64,000 nucleotides of DNA from Drosophila persimilis (Eukaryota; Arthropoda; Insecta; Diptera; Drosophilidae): contig NW_020825288.1 of assembly GCF_003286085.1 (NCBI RefSeq), forward strand, positions 13,826,001 through 13,890,000, given 5' to 3'. How positions within the stretch are numbered: the stretch's first letter is position 1; each line of letters opens with the position of its first letter. Below are positions 11,037-22,898 of the stretch, in pieces. Made by a program: the position numbers and the translations under genes. Below the pieces are notes generated by a model. The model made no database searches. It was not told the origin of the DNA and saw only the letters and a program-made list of their open reading frames with translations.

Positions 11037-14000
11037 GTATGAAGAGAGAGAGACGGTTCACGTGAGAGACACGACACCCAGCACAGAAATACCGGTATTG
11101 CAGCAGCAACGACAACAACAATGCGGCCCCCGTCCCCCGTCCCCTTCCCCTGTAACCGAACCGAACCGAACCGAACCGCGTCTTTGGAATGCGTCAATTT
11201 TCCCCCCTTTCGGTACGCGACGACCGACCCGACTCGTTTCTGCTCGTTCCTGTTTCGGCTCTAGCTCTCCTTCGCCTTTTCCTCCTTCTTCTTCTTCTTC
11301 TTCTTCTTCTTCTTTGGCGTTCCCCACTTGCGTCTTGGTTTTTTTATTCGCGCGCGCTCCTCGTTCCGTTCCTCGCTCCTTGCTTTGCGAATTTCGAATA
11401 AAGCCGAAGGTGACGTCAAAGCGCGACAACGCGTCAAGCCTCGGCTTTGTCTGAGCTCTCTCTCTCTTTCTGTTTTTTTTCTCGCTTGGTTACTCTCTCT
11501 CCCTCTCTGAGCCTGACTCTTGCGCGCTCCTTGGACTGCACTCTCAAGGTATATTGCCGAGGGCGGGTAAGGCAGGCAGGTCTTGGGCTGCACTCTCACG
11601 CGGACTGCCCTACCTTCGCGGTTATATACCTTGGGGGCTGGAAGGAGAGCAGAGCAGAGCGCGCTAAAGGTGCAATTGCAGCTGCCTTTGTTTCGCTCTG
11701 GCGTTTACGTTGCCGCTGGCACGTCTTGCGTGACCACCAGCACACACACAAACACGCACACAGAGACGGGCCACACCACCTTTCCTACCACTAAATACCC
11801 CTCAAAAAACAACTGCCCCTGCTGCTCCTTGTAGCACGCGCGCCACGCTCTCTCACTCTCCCAGACTCCTTTTTAAGAAACTCTTGAACTCTCTCTTATG
11901 CTCTGCTCTGCTCTTCTCTCTAGCTCTCTCTGTCCTGTCCGTCCGTTTGGTCTCTGTCACGCTGTCCCATAGACGTTTCATCGACGTTTTAAGTGGTTTT
12001 TCTACTTCAGACTTGAACTTTTTCTCTGCCAGGATTTTCTCGTTTTGCATTGTTGTTCCTGCTGCTGCTGCTGCTGCTGCTTTTGTTTCTCTTTTCTATT
12101 TTCTTTTTTTTTTTTTTTGCTGGAAATTGAAATTCTTACAGTTGTTGTTGCTGCTGTTGGCCACTATTAAGTGGTGGGTTTTTCCTTTATGACTGCCTTT
12201 TTACGACAGTTTTTTCTTTTTTTTGTTTATCTGCTGCTGCTGCTGTTGCTCTGATTCTCTCTCTCGCTCGCTCTTTATGGCCTCTAAGGCTGGGTGACAG
12301 GAGGAGAGTGAGAGAAAATTCTTCTTTTTGCGCGTTTAGTTTTTCTGCGTTCTCCGTTTTCGCTCAACTTCGTAGTATTTACAATTTTCCACATTGCTGT
12401 GTTGCTGTACTTTCCGCGAAAAACTTCGTCTTAACTTCTCTGCTGCCGCTGCTGCTGTTGCTGCTGGCGCTGGCGCTGGCGCTGGCTGTTGCTGTTGCTG
12501 TGGCAGAAGCCAGCGTTCTGGGTCTGCCCCTGCGGCCTCATCATGCTCATTATCACCATCATCCCCATAATCATTATCGGGATCGGATCATCATCATCGT
12601 GGCATCGGCTCTGGTCTACATCATTGCCATTCCTCCACAAAAACTATACCAACAAACCAACTCACACACACCGGCGCACAAAAGTCTGTGTCTCTGTTGT
12701 TGGGCAGAGTTTTCTTGAATCTGCAAAAATGATTGAGAGGGGGTTTTGGGTTGGAGGTTGAGGGGGTTGGTAGGTGTTGGGGAGAGAGAGAAAACAAAGT
12801 AGAAATTTATTAGTTCGCTTCGTCGCAGTTGGGCAAACACACAAGTTGAAAGTTGACTTTTGTTGTAGAGTGTGGTGTGTGCGTGTGAGGGGGAGAGTGT
12901 GAATGGTGGGTGTGCGATGATTATGTGTGTGCATGGATGTGCATGGTTGTGTGCGTGTGTGTGTTCGTGTGAGTAGATTGCAAGGAGCTCAAATGCGGCC
13001 TGACTGCTGCTGCTCCTGTGTGGCCCTCCCCTTTCTCCCACCTCCCACCTACGAGCATGAGTCAGTGTGGTAATTGTTTTCCGTTGGGATACCCTCGCCG
13101 GAAGGGTCATATTAGTTTAATGTGATGTCTTTGCCACGCAAAGGAAGGAACAAACTATGACCCAACTTCCCGCAATCTATTTTCAAACCAATCTCAAAGA
13201 ATTCAAGAATTCTGCTCTCATTTGGCTCTTCTGCAGAAAGACATATCAGAATCAGAGTACTATTACGAGTTCTGATCGTCAGGTTCGATGTTTTAGATGA
13301 AACCCCAGTAGTCAAGGCTCTCTATAAGGTTCAGCACTTTCATGGTTCTGATTTTCCAACAAACATCACAAAACAGATATCATTCCACACAATCCTGCAC
13401 AATCATATGTGCTATTCCCACAGGAACCATTCACTCTACCGTTTAAGGGTATCTAATGTTTCATCATTCGCACGCCACGTTTATAGCTTGTTATTTATTT
13501 TTTTATGGGTTTCTACTCCTGTTACCCGAGCCAAAAGGTGTTTCTTGTCAGTGGTTGATTTAGTTTTAGTTTAGTTTGGTTTGGTTTTAGTTTGGTTTGC
13601 TTGTTAGTTAGTCAATCTTGACAACTGTACCCCACAGTCGGCAGGGGAGACGGCGGCGGGCAGCAAGTCAATTTAGTTACATTTTGTATCTGTATGCATG
13701 AGTGAACCGAACACAGTGGTCGGGAGCATACTGCTGTACTCCTCCCCCTCACTGAGCCGGGGCCAAACAGGTCAGCATGTGTGAGAGTGTGTGCACCACC
13801 CACTGTACGCGAGTCGATGTCTCTGGACCTGGCTCTGGCTCTGACTCTGACTGTGTCGCTGTCTCCGGTTATGTGTCTGTTTGCGATTTGTGATTTCATT
13901 TGTCGATTTTCCTCTATTTTTTATTTAATTTCCTTTTAGTTGTTGCTTTTGTCGGGTTTTGTAGTGTCTTTATGGCCCGAACGGTTGGACGATTGGCCGC

Positions 14001-17000
14001 TTGGCATGATGTAAGCCCCGGAGCTAAGCTTAATTGGATAGCACTCCTCCGTATATTGGCATAGCGATTACACTAATTGCCGTTTGCCGGAGTTGGCTCG
14101 AATGTGTGCGCACGGATTGAATTGGATTGAATATGCATATATGAATGAATGATTTGCATATTCACTCGATAATCATTCGATTCGCATAGCTGATTGAAGT
14201 GTAAAAAATAAACACTTGATTCTAAAGATCTTAATAGACTGCACACCACCCCCTTCCCCTAGTGATGCAATTGATTATGGCCTTTGGATCAGATTTTCCT
14301 TCTATGTGGTCTCTGGCTTCATTACAGTGCGCTTCAAAAGTATATGGCAGTTGAAAGATTACAAATTACTCAGGGGAATCCTAAAGGGGGGACACTGGAA
14401 TTATATATCCATTCAAGACTTCATTTATTTAGTACCATCTGTTGCCTTACAACACCGAAACGCACTGTTTGTCTAAACGTCTGCTCAATTATACACAATA
14501 AATAATTAGATATTTGCAACGACAACAGTAAAACTGCAATATTAGTATCTATTTAATGGCGACACACAAAAGCTCAAGCACAAAGCAAATAACATGACAT
14601 AACAAACTAAAGGTTAATTCTCTCAAGCTCAAAACAATTGTCAACAATTTAATACCCATTCACGGGGCAGGCGTGCAGGCAGAGGCAGGCACCAATGGTT
14701 GATGTTCCGACTAGATGATGCCCATCGTTCGGATGGGATGAATGTTTTGTTAGATGCTATCACATTTTCGGGAGCGTAAGGAAAGCGTGGCAATATTTGA
14801 AAACAAAGTTAAGTACGCACACAAAATGTGACTGATCTTTGAGTCCACCTATAGATCCAGGTGTTCAGGATTTCTATGCCTGTTACAGACAATATACCCT
14901 ATTGTTCTCAACGTTTACCAGGTACAAACACTCGCCAACAAATTGCACACAAATTGGGCCTGAGAAACAAACTCACACACACACGCACACAAAGGCACAG
15001 TGGCAGGCAACAGAATTCTTAGCACGCTGTGTGTTGACATCAATTAACTAAATCGCTTTAATTATAGTATGCCACCGGCAGCAGTCCCAGCGCCAGATCA
15101 AACCAAGGCAAACCCCACCCAGGAGAGAGCGAGAGAGAGGCCGCCGCCCAGCCGCAAATACAATCTGAACAAATCAATAAAAGACCGCACAAAAATGACA
15201 AAACGCGAGCAGGTCCCAAAGAAGAGACGCGCAGAACAAACACAAAAACAAAAACAAAAAAAAGAGTGAATTTTGATGGGAGAATGCAATTTGAATGACA
15301 CCGCCTATACCTGTATGACGCTCACTTTTCTAGATGTATCTGTATGACACCGACTAGAGGGGCGTGGGCGTGGGCTGACAGTACAGTTATGAGTCTAGAA
15401 GAGTACAAAACGGTTCGGATATGAAATGCAAAGTATTTATAGATATTGAGAAATTATATGAGATATTTTTTATATTAAATTTGTCCATATGAATCCTGTT
15501 TTAATCAGCAAAAACGTAGACTAATCTAAAATATAGTAGAAACAGTAATTAAGATACAAATTGCATCTCCCTCTAATTATCTCTGATTATCTCGTATTGC
15601 TTGTATGGCTGTACTCTTTTAATGAATTAATCCAATTGTAAGTGTCATACGGACCTAAACAAGAGTCACGCGAGAGCCGTTGGGGAGAGGGGGAGCAGAA
15701 GAGGTCGAGAGATGACAGGCAACAATCTCCACCGGCGAGCCCCGAGAGCTGGCCAATTTGAACGCATCGTCATCGACATCGACAGCGACATCGAACCGGC
15801 CCGAACAGGCAGGCGGTGGCAGTAGGCAGAGCAGACAGCCGAACAAACACGACGAGGCCGCCGACTCACACACACGCAAAAGCACACACAGAGAGACAGA
15901 GACCCACTCACACACCTTTAATTTAATTGCCATCAATTATGGTAAAAAGATTAAGAAATCAAAACAAGCGCAAAATGTACAAAAACATGAATAAGAAGAA
16001 TGGCAAAAGCAAAATGAAACGGAATACACGCAGGCACACAAGCAAGCAGGCGGGGAGAAAGAGAGACACTGACAGACAGACATAGCCCCCCCCTAACCAA
16101 CACCCCACCAAAGAGGCGCGCTCATACAACTTGCAAATTGCGAGTAATTGAGAAGATTAAAGTCAAGCAGCATGCCAGAGGAGGGCAGACAGCAGGGCAG
16201 CGCAAGAAACCCGAGGAAGACAGAAAGAGACAGCTGGAGGCAGAGAGCAGACCAGGTAACGACGATTGAAAACCGAATCGACTGCCGAACGATTAAGAGC
16301 CATAAACACGAGCACGACAATCACAGATACAGCAGCAGCGGCCAGCACCCCCTCCCACTCACAGACACACACAGGCACCCAATAGACAACTATCTGCATA
16401 CACTCGCACTCACAACAAACACGACTGACAAGTTGAGCAGCAAATATACATATGTACGAAAAAAAAATCGAAGTTTGCCACAAACGAGAGCGCGACACAG
16501 CTACATAAAATATGTAAATTCGTATGAAATTATGCAAAAATGCCTTAAATACATGTGCAACAATAAGAGACAAGGAGCGGAGCGCAAGAGAGAAAGCCAA
16601 TGGCCAAAAGCTGAAGAAGAAGAGAAAGACGACACACAACAAGCAACAAATGAGTTTGGCGCTCACCTCAAAGAGAGATGGATGGAAGAAAGAGAGAAGC
16701 AACGTCAAGAGAGCAGAGCGCAGCACATGGCTCCCCCAACCCCAACAGACAATGGGAGGGGAGCCATGAATGAGAGAGCATGCGGGGGTGTGTGCGCTCA
16801 CTCGTTCGTGTTTCTGCTTGAGAGTGTGTGTGTAAATCAAAACACGCAGCAAAAGGTGAAACATGAAAAATGTGCGCGCCAATAAAATGCAAAAGGTGTG
16901 AGAGAGCATTGGTGCTGGTATTGCTGTGGGCCATTAAAATAGAGTATCTCTCTGGGCCATTAATGAGCAGCATTAAGAGCTGAGCGTGAACGCAGTTTGA

Positions 17001-18970
17001 TGATGATGATGAGATGTCCAATTTGCCACGAAACACGAAACAGCAGCCGAACTAAATGCGTGAGAGTGTATGTGCGTGTGAGTGTTGGGACATCTGTTTC
17101 GTCGTGGTATTAGTGGTGATGTGCGGTGGTGGTAGGTAAGGTAACCCAGTTGGCAGCTGCACAGCCTCCTCCCTCTCCTTATTCACCAACAAGAACTAAC
17201 GAAAACTAACATTTTGTCGAGGGGTGTTCAAAGAGTTGATGCTGCTGCTGCGGCTGCTGCAGCGGCGATCAGTGGAGCGTGAAAAGTGCACCGGAATCAG
17301 CGTTAGCATACGGCCCAGTGGCCTGCTGTTCCTTCGAACTCCCCTGATTTATTGATTCTTTGAAAGGCAAGGCACATTTTTTAATATGCGCAATTACTCA
17401 TTTTACGCCTCAAATGTTATTTGGCGCGTAGTTTCTCACGAACTTAAGCTCACACACACACAGTAACACTCTCTCACAAGATTTGGAATTTGCCTTTTCG
17501 ATAGCAACAAAAATGGCGTCAACACCAGACATACATATGTATATCTACAAAAATACACATTTATTTAGTAATTATTCAACAACAACCACAATAACAACAA
17601 GCAGCAGCCATCGATCGTTTTAGCGGTCTGCCGCTGTGATCGTTTCTCATTTTATTGTATAATTTATTAAAAGCTTCAACGACAGCAGCAGCTACAGCGG
17701 CAACAGATAAATTTTTAGTTATACAAACACTTGGCCCTGGTGTGCGTAAACGAGAGGGAGAGAGACAAGTATCACAGGAGAATCTAAGATTTCAAGTACT
17801 TGTTAAACGATACAGCAACGCAACTGCATTCTTAGATGTCGCATCAGAGATCACTTTGTCGAACAGATGAACAAATGTAGCCAAATAATAATATATCAAC
17901 CATTCGAATGATTATTCTTGCTGAAGCAATCGTTTTTGATGTCTCGTTTCGCCAGTACTTTAATTGAGGCGACCACAAAAACAATTAGCTCGTCAGAGCA
18001 GCACAGCAGCACTGGTCACATTAACTGTTATTTATGGATGCTGTCTTGCGGGTGGGCTTGGGCGTGTGCGAGAGTGAGTGGGCGCGACTAACGAGTACCG
18101 TGGAAACTCTGATTTGGTCATAAAGTAACTGTATTTGTTGTACGAGTGGGAAGGCTGCTGCTCAATTTGCATTTCACCTTTGCATTCCAGCGGTAAATCA
18201 ACAATCTAAAATCTACTCACTAAAAGGTGTACGGGTGTTAGTAAATATGTATGGATAATGGATAATGTATGGATATGGATGGATGGAAATGTGTGTGTGT
18301 TAGAAGTCAAATCAATATCTACGTGCACAATTCAGGGACCGACTGACTCATCGGCCAGTCCGGTCGTATCACTCGGATCTCTTAATTACCTTTCGCTCAG
18401 GGAGGGCAGGGAGGCTGCATTTAATATATATCCAATATCCAATTTAGGCAGATTTCAAACTCTTTTTTTTTTGTGTGCCAAACAGGCACGAAACAATCAC
18501 AAAAACACCATACACAAATAGTGTGACACGGACAGAGAGGACAGGGGGACGAATGGCGATTTTTCGTTTTTATTTTCGTTCACTTATTTCTTGGTTTTTG
18601 CTTTGGCTTTCACATTCGCCGCGCGACTCTCTCACAAAACAACACCAACACACACAAAACACGAACACAAATGCACATATACAAAGACCGACTACTACTA
18701 TTGCTCTCGTTCACGCTCGTGTTCTCTTTCGCGCCCGCGCGTTTCGCATATACACACACATGTATAGATTTAAGGCTGTGTGCGCGCGTGTGTCTGCATG
18801 TATGTATTTTTACGACGATGGAAAAATGCCTGCTTCTTCTTCTATACAAATCAGGTTTGCTGCACCATTTGGATTTTCACACTTTCTGCCTATCACGCCT
18901 AGGAAATTCAATTATATTTCAACATTAGACACTGCCTGCAGCACTCACACACACATTTAACATTAGTTTT
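11037..18970. other. Non-coding upstream region or large first intron of trx
   Basis: No convincing coding exon was found. Contents seen: a (CCGAA)n run at 11,156-11,178; a (TTC)n run near 11,283-11,315; many GAGA/CTCT clusters (11,043-11,052, 11,455-11,510, 12,785-12,795); a CTG-rich stretch near 12,430-12,500; CA/GT-rich DNA at 12,840-12,965, 15,870-15,915 and 18,640-18,670; and short AT-rich stretches. If the trx promoter is at about 19.02 kb, this is its first intron of about 8 kb, close to my memory of the D. melanogaster gene. GAGA clusters fit GAGA-factor binding, which is inference. Confidence 0.6.
11156..11178. repeat. (CCGAA)n pentanucleotide run
   Basis: About four and a half perfect units of CCGAA lie just upstream of the inferred trx splice acceptor. 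A looser run of related AACCG/GAACC units occurs at about 62,270-62,305. Confidence 0.85.
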
Positions 18971-19020
18971 ACAATTATTATGGTTTTTTTCTGCATTTTT
19001 AACGACCGAAAACGGGAGAG

Positions 19021-19115
19021 CAAGTGTGACCGTGACCGCGGATTTATCGATAAAATATACCGCCCGACCGTCGGAAATATACCAAAATATACCGTCTTTT
19101 TTCAAAAATATACCG
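19021..19115 (-). promoter_or_regulatory. Housekeeping-type core promoter, probable distal trx promoter
   Basis: Read on the minus strand there are four ACGGTATATTT/TGGTATATTT copies (Ohler Motif 6-like) between 19,115 and 19,053. They are followed by the palindromic DRE TATCGATA at 19,045-19,052 and then CGGTCACACTT at 19,021-19,031, which matches Motif 1 (YGGTCACACTR) at 10 of 11 positions. The asymmetric motifs are in the same orientation and in the order usual for a TATA-less fly housekeeping promoter, so transcription should start near 19.0 kb and run left toward trx. No other leftward gene lies between here and trx. Assignment to trx is inference from position. Confidence 0.5.
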
Positions 19116-21087
19116 TAAATATACTGACGAATTCAAGTTCTTTTCACATATTCCTCGATTTTGATATTCCGTGGAAGATTACTATATATATAGCACATTT
19201 AGCCATGCCCACATAATTTTATACGATTAATGAATCAATTTTCTACAAGATTGGATAGTTTTTAATCCTTGCTTTTATTGGATTTTGCGTAAAAAAAGGT
19301 TTAAACAAAATAGTTCAACAAAAAAAGAGTCGCAATGTTGCTGGTATTTGAAGACATGATGCGTGTATAGCCCTTTGTACACCCTATTTCGCTAATTTTA
19401 TATGAAGATCAAACGTAATTTATCAAGACCTTTTCTCAAATTGATATGTTTTTGACTTATTCATGTGTATTATTAGTATCGTGTATATATTTATCTCGAT
19501 CCTGAGCCTTGGAAGACAAACGTATTCACGATTCTATAACATCCATTACCCCCAGGGTATGTGTGCATGGAATTAGCAACATGTTGGTGTATGGAATGAG
19601 ACTCATTGTTGCAATAGCGAAACTGCGGCGAATCGGGTATTGTCTATATTTCAGGCTATAGATGCCCACTTAGCTTTATCCCATAGATAAATGCATTTTC
19701 TACAAGATTGCTTCTTTTAATTACCTTTATGTATTTTATTTTGACCAAAAAACGGTTTTCAAGTAAATGTTGCCGCAACAGTGTGTATGGAATGTGCAAC
19801 ATTGTGTATGGAACGAGACTCATTGTTGCTAAAGCGAAATGCGGCGAACTGCGGCGAATTGCGGCGAATTCAAATTCGATTAAAAAAAACGACCAATTCT
19901 TTGTTCCGTTGAATAATACTATCTATATGGAACATTTAGCCATGCCCACTAAATTTTATACGATTGATGAATCAATTCTATACATGATTGGCCTATTCGA
20001 AATACTTGCATTTATTGGATTTCTATATAACATTGAAAATTAAATTAATAGATTAATGAAAATTGACAAAAATACCATGACAGCGCGGCGAAAACCAGTA
20101 TTTCTACAGTATGACCCTCAGAACAGCACCGAAATATACGGTCTCATTTGAAAAATATACCGAGTAGCGCGCGCCAAATCGAACTTTTTTGAATGTGAGC
20201 GACAAGGATTTAAATGTTGTCAACCGGGCCGTTATCTATGCCCACATAATTTTATACGATTAATGAATCAATTTTCTACACAATTGGTTAGTTTTTAGTC
20301 CTTGCTTTTATTGTATTTTGACTAAAACACGGTTTTCAAGTAAATGTTGCCGCAACATTGTGTATGGAATGAGACTCATTGTTGCTAAAGCGAACTGCGG
20401 CGAATTCAAATTCGATTCAAAAAACGACCAATTCCTCATATTCTTTGTTCCGTTGAATAATACTATTTATATAGAACATTTAGCCATGCCCACTCAATTT
20501 TATACGTTTGATGAATCAATTCTATACATGATTGGCCTATTCGAAATACTTGCATTTATTGGATTTTTATATAAAATTGAAAATTAAATTAATAGATGAC
20601 AAAAATACCATTTGGCACTAAAAAACACCACATGGGAGCGCGGCGAAAGCCAGTATTTCTACAGTATGACCCTCAGAACAGCACCAAAATATACGGTCTC
20701 ACTTGAAAAATATACCATAAATATACTGACGAATTCCAGTTCTACTATACATATTCCTCGTTTTTGATATTCCGTCGAGTATTACTGGCTATATAGACCT
20801 CTCAGCCCTGCCCACGTAATTTTACCCGATTAATGAATAAATTTTCTACCTGATTGGCTACTTTTAAGTACTCTCTTTTATTGTATAGTGTATAAAACAA
20901 GGTTTAAGCAAAAAAGGTCAACAAAAAAACAGTCACGTCAACCGGAGTTTGGGCACAGGTATTCCCTATTTCGTTGGTATATATGAAGAAACGGTTTTTC
21001 CAAGATGTTTTAAATCGCAATTAATATAGAAATGATCTCAGATAGTTATGTTTTGGATTAGGGTCTTGTAAATATATCTCGATCCCG
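19060..21087. repeat. Array of diverged repeat modules containing promoter motifs
   Basis: Two long related copies, about 19,060-19,510 and 20,690-21,087, share the order AATATAC motifs, CATATTCCTCG, GATATTCCGT, TGCCCAC, ATTAATGAAT, ATTTTCTAC, and end in TATCTCGATCC. Between them lie two copies of a second module, about 19,640-20,165 and 20,235-20,720. These share the order GTTGCCGCAACA, GTGTATGGAATG, GACTCATTGTTGC, GCGGCGAATTC, TTTGTTCCGTTGAATAATAC, ATTTAGCCATGCCCAC, GCCTATTCGAAATACTTGCA, CAGTATTTCTACAGTATGAC and ATATACGGTCTCA. The TGCCCAC/ATTAATGAAT-like core occurs six times (about 19,205, 19,660, 19,945, 20,236, 20,489 and 20,812). I see no transposase, terminal repeats or target-site duplications. 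Open frames of 89 and 111 codons inside are only carried along by the repeat. Confidence 0.8.
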
Positions 21088-21088
21088 G

Positions 21089-21099
21089 TGGTCACACTT
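21089..21099 (+). promoter_or_regulatory. Motif 1 core-promoter element, plus orientation
   Basis: TGGTCACACTT matches YGGTCACACTR at 10 of 11 positions. It lies about 65 nt upstream of an ATG followed by a splice donor, the usual spacing for a TATA-less fly gene whose short first exon begins near the motif. Confidence 0.5.
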
Positions 21100-21161
21100 T
21101 TAACGTAATCGTATCATTCAACGTCATTCATCGGTGCCTGCCCGCCAGATTCGAAATAAAA

Positions 21162-21180
21162 TGCAGACTTCCAACAAGAA
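21162..21180 (+). CDS. Candidate very short first coding exon of an unidentified plus-strand gene
   Basis: ATAAAATG opens a six-codon start (M-Q-T-S-N-K plus two bases) directly followed by GTGAGTAC, a near-consensus donor. Unspliced, the frame stops at the TGA inside the donor, so the reading only makes sense as a first exon. A possible continuation in the right phase is 23,268-23,311 (donor GTAAGTAG) joined to 23,482-23,538 (acceptor TTCCCTCTAG). This gives a basic peptide of about 39 residues ending in TSFF. The acceptor at 23,267 has a poor pyrimidine tract, so the join is uncertain. The bromodomain gene would then lie antisense inside the first intron. I do not recognise the protein. The exon could also be a remnant. 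Confidence 0.3.
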
Positions 21181-21450
21181 GTGAGTACGACATGGATGTA
21201 TTATGAGTTATAGAATAATATATTCGCCGATGAATTTATCGTACAATTTAACGCTGTAAAGTGAATGGATTTCATGAAATTTGTACGACTGAAAGACTGG
21301 CAAGCTACCGATAGGTTGACGCGCTGTAGTTTAGAAGAAACACGCGAGAGGGCGCTTCCTAAACGTTATTCAAATGTCTGTCAGTTCTGTGGATTGTTTT
21401 TCTGCACTTGAATATTTGTTAACGTGATAAACAATCAAAGCATAATTTGG
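21181..21450. other. Intergenic stretch before the bromodomain gene
   Basis: 270 nt between the candidate mini-exon and the 3' end of the minus-strand bromodomain CDS. It holds the inferred 3' UTR of the latter. Nothing else is recognisable. Confidence 0.6.
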
Positions 21451-22806
21451 TTATTTGAAGAGGTCAGCTTTTTGAGAAGAGGTCATGGTTTCAAGTTTCG
21501 CACGCACCCCCTCATGAGCCCTCTCTTTTGCGCCTACCATCCGTTCCATATATTGGGGTATCACCTTGTCGACAGTTGCGTGGATCCTTTGGGTCGATGT
21601 GCGGACCGACGGGTTGAAGACAAAGCAAGACATTGCGTTCTCCAGCATCCGGTGAATCTTGCTCAGGAACCAGTCGAAGCCCTCGAACTGCTTCCCCGAC
21701 ACCAGCGTCTCCAAAATGCCCCAATCAAGGCGCTCTTCGTCGTGGTCATAGTCTGGATCTTCTCCAAACTTCGCCCAATACTGCGAGTCGTTGAATGGCC
21801 AAGAGTCCCGCTTCGCACGGAGAAACCGGAGCAAGCTCTGGCTGTGGCGGCGCTCGATCTCGTGATCTAAGGGAGTCAGGTCAACCCCCAATCCCTGTCG
21901 CTTTGGGATTGCGGCAATCGGTTCAACTTTAATTGGGATTCCGTAATTTTTAACGGTTGGTGGGTTTGGAAGAAGGGCCACAGCTTCCGGCTTAGCAAAA
22001 TATCTCGCAGGCTTGGCTGTAACCACGCCTCGCTGAATCGGAGGGCGACCACGGCCACGATGGGAAGCTGGGACGGACCTGTTCTGTGCCCGCGATGGCC
22101 GACACGGACCTGGCCGATTTGCCTGGACTGGCCGCACCGGACGTGGAATTGCCTGCAATTGCACTGGCGGAGGAGGCCTTGCACTGGCAGCCCTTTGCGG
22201 CTCGTCGGGCTTCGGTTCCACCTTAGTCACGGTCTGGACCGGGACCTTTGCAACCGGAGGCTTTCGACAGGCAGCCTTTAGCTGGCGCTTCGGCTTGGGT
22301 TCCACCTTTATCTCGCTATGCAGTTCCGGTTGCAGCTTCTCCATGCGCAACCAGAATAGCTCGCACAGGGTGACGGCGTCCCGGAAGACGGGCGAATCCG
22401 GACTGTTGTAGGTCTTGCAGTTATCGAAAATTAATCTGATGTCTTCCAGAAGATCCGCCCCCCACCAGTAGTACGAGTACTCCAGCCGCTTCTTGATGGT
22501 GTTCAGATCCATGGGCCTATGGATCTTTTCGTGGTAGTCATATATGCCTTGCTTCACGGCGTTCACGGGATGTCGAAAGTGGACGGAGGACTTGTCGCGC
22601 AACATCACGTTCACCGCGGTCCTTAGCTTCAACAGCAGATTGGTGTTCCTTCCCTTGCGATGGGGGGGCGGCATCACCGCCGGCTGCACGATCCCATTCA
22701 CCGGCTCGACCTTGGGCTCACTCCGTGGCGGAACCATCGACAAGTCGACCTGGCTTGTGAGCACCGCCAAAGCGCGCTCAAAGTCATCGTTTTGCTTGTC
22801 ATTCAT
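21451..22806 (-). CDS. Double-bromodomain BET-like protein of the testis (tBRD) type
   Basis: A single-exon CDS of 451 residues. The first bromodomain (about residues 45-150) is clearly BET-like, including the preceding VNGIVQPAVMPPP stretch, the central PMDLNTIKKRLE helix and the acetyl-lysine-binding Asn in CKTYNSP. The WPF shelf reads VHF. A Pro/Lys-rich linker (about 155-300) follows, then a more diverged second bromodomain-like unit (about 325-430) with SWPF and a VFNPS Asn but no recognisable PMD loop. There is no ET domain. Fly proteins of this design (tBRD-1, tBRD-2, tBRD-3) are nuclear, expressed in spermatocytes and help drive meiotic-arrest-dependent transcription; tBRD-1 also has two bromodomains. 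Start choice: an in-frame ATG exists at 22,875, but a strong acceptor (GTTTTTCAG) sits just upstream of the ATG at 22,806, so that ATG is preferred. The exact orthologue is unresolved. Confidence 0.85.
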   Translation of the reverse strand: MNDKQNDDFERALAVLTSQVDLSMVPPRSEPKVEPVNGIVQPAVMPPPHRKGRNTNLLLKLRTAVNVMLRDKSSVHFRHPVNAVKQGIYDYHEKIHRPMDLNTIKKRLEYSYYWWGADLLEDIRLIFDNCKTYNSPDSPVFRDAVTLCELFWLRMEKLQPELHSEIKVEPKPKRQLKAACRKPPVAKVPVQTVTKVEPKPDEPQRAASARPPPPVQLQAIPRPVRPVQANRPGPCRPSRAQNRSVPASHRGRGRPPIQRGVVTAKPARYFAKPEAVALLPNPPTVKNYGIPIKVEPIAAIPKRQGLGVDLTPLDHEIERRHSQSLLRFLRAKRDSWPFNDSQYWAKFGEDPDYDHDEERLDWGILETLVSGKQFEGFDWFLSKIHRMLENAMSCFVFNPSVRTSTQRIHATVDKVIPQYMERMVGAKERAHEGVRAKLETMTSSQKADLFK

Positions 22807-22809
22807 TTT

Positions 22810-22898
22810 CTGAAAAACGACAGTAGAAAAATAAGATTTTATTCTCTTCCCATTCGTACTAAAACATTTTATCAATAGGAAACAAATAGCGTACTTAC
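22810..22898 (-). other. Probable 5' UTR intron of the bromodomain gene
   Basis: 89 nt between a donor reading ACAT/GTAAGT (22,898) and an acceptor reading TTTTTCAG (22,810-22,811), four bases before the chosen ATG. A second similar donor, ACTT/GTAAGTAC, lies near 23,005-23,012 and may mark an alternative leader exon. Confidence 0.55.

Noticed and set aside
19708-20587. Two related open frames (111 and 89 codons) in the repeat array
   Set aside because: They share sequence only because the repeat modules do. Differences are mostly amino-acid changing, and there is no start context, promoter spacing or known domain.
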